Assembly (NCBI RefSeq): GCF_008369915.1
Contig: NZ_VSRN01000001.1
Span: 1,954,001-2,018,000 of the forward strand
Length of the DNA stretch: 64,000 bases
From: Dyadobacter sp. UC 10
GTDB taxonomy: Bacteria; Bacteroidota; Bacteroidia; Cytophagales; Spirosomataceae
Reading direction: 5' to 3'
Shown: positions 61,968 through 64,000 of the stretch, piece by piece
How the letters are laid out: the number at the start of each line of letters is the position of its first letter
How positions within the stretch are numbered: the first letter of the stretch is position 1
Position numbers and translations under genes: made by a program
The notes under the pieces: model-generated
Database searches by the model: none
Told to the model about the DNA's origin: nothing
What the model saw: only the letters and a program-made list of their open reading frames with translations

Positions 61968-62684
61968 ATGGAAAAAATCAAATGCATGATCGTCGACGAC
62001 GAGCCTATCGCCCGGGATATCCTCAAAACATATTGCGCGCATTTACCATATCTGTCTGTCGTGGCTTCGATCGGTAATGCATTGGAAGCGAAAACCTTCT
62101 TATTTCAGCAAAATGCCGATATTCTCTTTTTGGATATCAATATGCCTGTGATCGACGGCGTCACTTTTCTAAAAACACTGAAAAACCCGCCGCAAGTAAT
62201 TTTTACCACTGCCTATAAAGAATACGCACTGGATGCATTCGACCTTTCTGCCTGTGATTATCTTTTGAAACCCTTTTCCCTCGAGCGATTCATTACAGCC
62301 GTCGACAAAGCCGTAGAGCGGCTGCTGATTCCCGCGCAAGCCTCCAAACCTGCTCCTAACGATCCCAAAACGGATTTTATTTTCATAAAAACGGAGGGTA
62401 AAATCTTCAAGTTATTCTTTACTGAAATACTTTATGCCGAAGCCAGCGGCAACTACACAAAAATCGTCACATCCCGGCAGACGCTCCTTCCCGCTATGAC
62501 TTTTTCCGGCTTTGAGGAACTGGTACCTAAATCCGGCTTCTCCCGCGTGCACAGGTCGTTTATCGTAAACAAATCTAAAATCGATCATATTGAGGGAAAC
62601 AGGTTGCTCATCGGCCCAACCGAAATACCGATCGGCAGCAATTTTAGGGAAGCTTTTCTCAAAGACCTGGGATTACCGTCATAG
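61968..62684 (+). CDS. LytTR family response regulator
   Basis: 238 residues. Receiver with D56 in ILFLDINMPVIDG, acidic pocket VDDEP, Thr in IFTTAYKEYALDAF and Lys in YLLKPFSLERF. The C-terminal LytTR DNA-binding domain spans about 132-238 (FIFIKTEGKIFKLFFTEILYAEASGNYTKI, FSRVHRSFIVNKSKID, IPIGSNFREAFLKDL). Partner of the adjacent kinase; the divergent outer-membrane receptor gene is a plausible target. Confidence 0.95.
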   Translation: MEKIKCMIVDDEPIARDILKTYCAHLPYLSVVASIGNALEAKTFLFQQNADILFLDINMPVIDGVTFLKTLKNPPQVIFTTAYKEYALDAFDLSACDYLLKPFSLERFITAVDKAVERLLIPAQASKPAPNDPKTDFIFIKTEGKIFKLFFTEILYAEASGNYTKIVTSRQTLLPAMTFSGFEELVPKSGFSRVHRSFIVNKSKIDHIEGNRLLIGPTEIPIGSNFREAFLKDLGLPS

Positions 62685-62872
62685 GATCTGCCGATTCAAG
62701 TGGGCTAAAAATATTTCCTCTCAACGCCAATTTGTGTTATTTTAAAAAAGCTGAAAAACCTGTCATCATATTTGGATTTCTGATTGGAAGTCGATAATTC
62801 GTATCAGACAATTACACAGACAAAGAACAATCTACTTTTCGCGTTTTATTGTAGTATTTCAAGAAATTTTGG

Positions 62873-62908
62873 TTTTTTGTTATTATAAAAACAAATACAG
62901 TAAGTTTG
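62873..62908 (+). promoter_or_regulatory. Bacteroidota promoter for the glutamate dehydrogenase gene
   Basis: ttttttg (62873-62879), 21 bp, then TAAGTTTG (62901-62908): a full match to TTTG-N17-23-TAnnTTTG. The leader to the ATG is about 46 nt. The rest of the 276-bp gap after the LytTR gene shows nothing else I can name. Confidence 0.78.
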
Positions 62909-62960
62909 TATTGTTCAATGCGAATTATTCATTAACAATCTTAAATTCAATAAGTTAACG

Positions 62961-64000
62961 ATGTCATACATAGAACCGGCCCCCATCAAGGATAAAGAAA
63001 ATCCGTTGGAGTCAATGATGCAAAGATTTGATAAAGCTGTGGACATTCTGGGAATTTCGGAAGAAATGTACCACATATTAAAAGTACCCCGCAAGCAGGT
63101 AATTGTTGGCCTGCCCGTCACCATGGATTCCGGCGAGATCAGGACTTTTGAAGGTTACCGTGTCATACACTCTACTATTTTAGGTCCCAGCAAAGGAGGC
63201 ATCCGGTTTGACCCGGATGTAAATCTGGATGAAGTACGCGCGCTTGCAGCGTGGATGACGTGGAAATGTGCAGTTGTGGATATTCCCTACGGGGGTGCAA
63301 AAGGCGGCGTGGCTTGCAACCCGCGCGAAATGTCTGCCGGCGAAATTGAACGCTTAATGCGCGCCTACACAACTGCCTTACTGGACGTTTTTGGTCCTGA
63401 CCAGGATATTCCGGCACCCGATATGGGAACCGGCCCCCGGGAAATGGCCTGGCTGATGGACGAATACTCCAAATCGAAAGGAATGACCGTGCCGGCAGTA
63501 GTTACCGGAAAACCGCTGGTACTCGGCGGCTCGCTCGGCAGGACAGAAGCTACCGGCCGGGGTGTTATGGTATCGGCGCTGGCAGGTATGGAAAAGCTGC
63601 GTATCAATCCTTACCGGGCTACCGCGGCAGTTCAGGGGTTTGGCAATGTGGGATCACATGCTGCATTACTCCTCCGTGACCGTGGCGTCGCGATTCACGC
63701 AGTAAGCGATATTTCCGGCGCATATTATAATGACAAAGGTATTGATATGGCAGCCGCTGTCGCTTACCGTGACGCCAATAGAGGGTCTCTGGAAGGATTT
63801 TCAGGTGCCGAACTAATACCTGGCGATGACCTGCTTACTTTACCGGTAGATGTACTTGTGCCAGCAGCCAAGGAAGATGTTATCACCCGCAAAAATGTAT
63901 CCGGCATTCAGGCTAAGATGATCGTAGAAGGCGCCAACGGCCCCACTTCGTCCAAAGCCGACGATATTATCAATGAAAAAGGCATCATGGTAGTCCCTGA
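62961..64000 (+). CDS. gdhA: Glu/Leu/Phe/Val dehydrogenase (glutamate dehydrogenase), 3' end outside window
   Basis: 346 codons are visible; about 75-80 more residues are expected. Reading from ATG 62961: SMMQRFDKAVDILGI, GYRVIHSTILGPSKGGIRFDPDV, WMTWKCAVVDIPYGGAKGGV with the catalytic Lys, APDMGTGPREMAWLMDEYSK, GRTEATGRGVMVSAL and the Rossmann loop VQGFGNVGSHAALLLRDRG. It matches the NAD-linked hexameric Glu dehydrogenase group by the segment VEGANGPTSSKADDII. It interconverts glutamate and 2-oxoglutarate with ammonia. It ends in the frame VVP at the window edge. Confidence 0.95.
   Translation, partial: MSYIEPAPIKDKENPLESMMQRFDKAVDILGISEEMYHILKVPRKQVIVGLPVTMDSGEIRTFEGYRVIHSTILGPSKGGIRFDPDVNLDEVRALAAWMTWKCAVVDIPYGGAKGGVACNPREMSAGEIERLMRAYTTALLDVFGPDQDIPAPDMGTGPREMAWLMDEYSKSKGMTVPAVVTGKPLVLGGSLGRTEATGRGVMVSALAGMEKLRINPYRATAAVQGFGNVGSHAALLLRDRGVAIHAVSDISGAYYNDKGIDMAAAVAYRDANRGSLEGFSGAELIPGDDLLTLPVDVLVPAAKEDVITRKNVSGIQAKMIVEGANGPTSSKADDIINEKGIMVVP

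Overview
This 64 kb window comes from a member of the Bacteroidota, most likely a Cytophagales/Spirosomataceae bacterium close to Dyadobacter. The evidence is gene content: SusC/Oar-type TonB receptors, BlaI followed by M56 peptidases fused to TonB domains, Bacteroidota-restricted DUF6452, DUF6787 and DUF3500 proteins, and LytTR two-component systems. Intergenic regions carry the Bacteroidota -7 promoter motif TAnnTTTG, and Shine-Dalgarno sequences are mostly absent. I found no rRNA, tRNA, IS element, prophage or CRISPR array. The window is ordinary chromosome, densely packed, with many 1-4 bp stop/start overlaps and a few unusual intergenic repeats.

Layout. 1-4.6 kb: end of a phosphocholine-specific phospholipase C, a secreted S74-chaperone protein, and a translationally coupled nitrilase/GNAT/SnoaL set. 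4.6-12.4 kb: a GT-C-like glycosyltransferase, then a cobalamin-type ABC importer co-oriented with queA, and a divergent PduO-type cobalamin adenosyltransferase. 12.5-18 kb: ilvE, an AraC regulator, a run of small enzymes, and a HigBA toxin-antitoxin pair. 18.2-30 kb: an ABC1 kinase with a TetR regulator, an alditol-oxidase-like flavoprotein, a MocR regulator, a BtuB-like receptor, a hydrolase, a quinone reductase, YccF, a pseudouridine synthase, a DUF559 nuclease next to structured repeats, and a DUF3500 protein.

30-46 kb: dGTPase, a hybrid histidine kinase, a molybdenum hydroxylase pair, the blaI-M56-M56 operon with a clear promoter and two operator-like sites, a Gfo/Idh/MocA oxidoreductase, exbBD, a frameshifted DUF6452 lipoprotein coupled to an outer-membrane protein, and an MbnP/MbnH-like copper-protein/di-haem enzyme pair. 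46-64 kb: DUF6787, MscS, ffh, a secreted phosphatase-family enzyme, an isolated nuoN, TraB/GumN, an M28 peptidase, typA, an Oar-like receptor divergent from a LytS/LytTR two-component pair, and the start of a glutamate dehydrogenase.

Two themes stand out. First, at least four intergenic loci share one architecture with unrelated sequence: a left arm built of degenerate about 7-nt words in tandem, a spacer, and a right arm built of the reverse-complement words. Two further repeat families (36 bp upstream of typA; about 90 bp beside the DUF559 gene) are also structured, and a 16-base word of the typA repeat recurs inside the phospholipase C gene as an in-frame insertion. Second, the blaI-M56-M56 operon joins membrane zinc peptidases to periplasmic TonB and TonB-plug-like modules, with no beta-lactamase nearby. 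It is probably an envelope-sensing system with an unknown signal.
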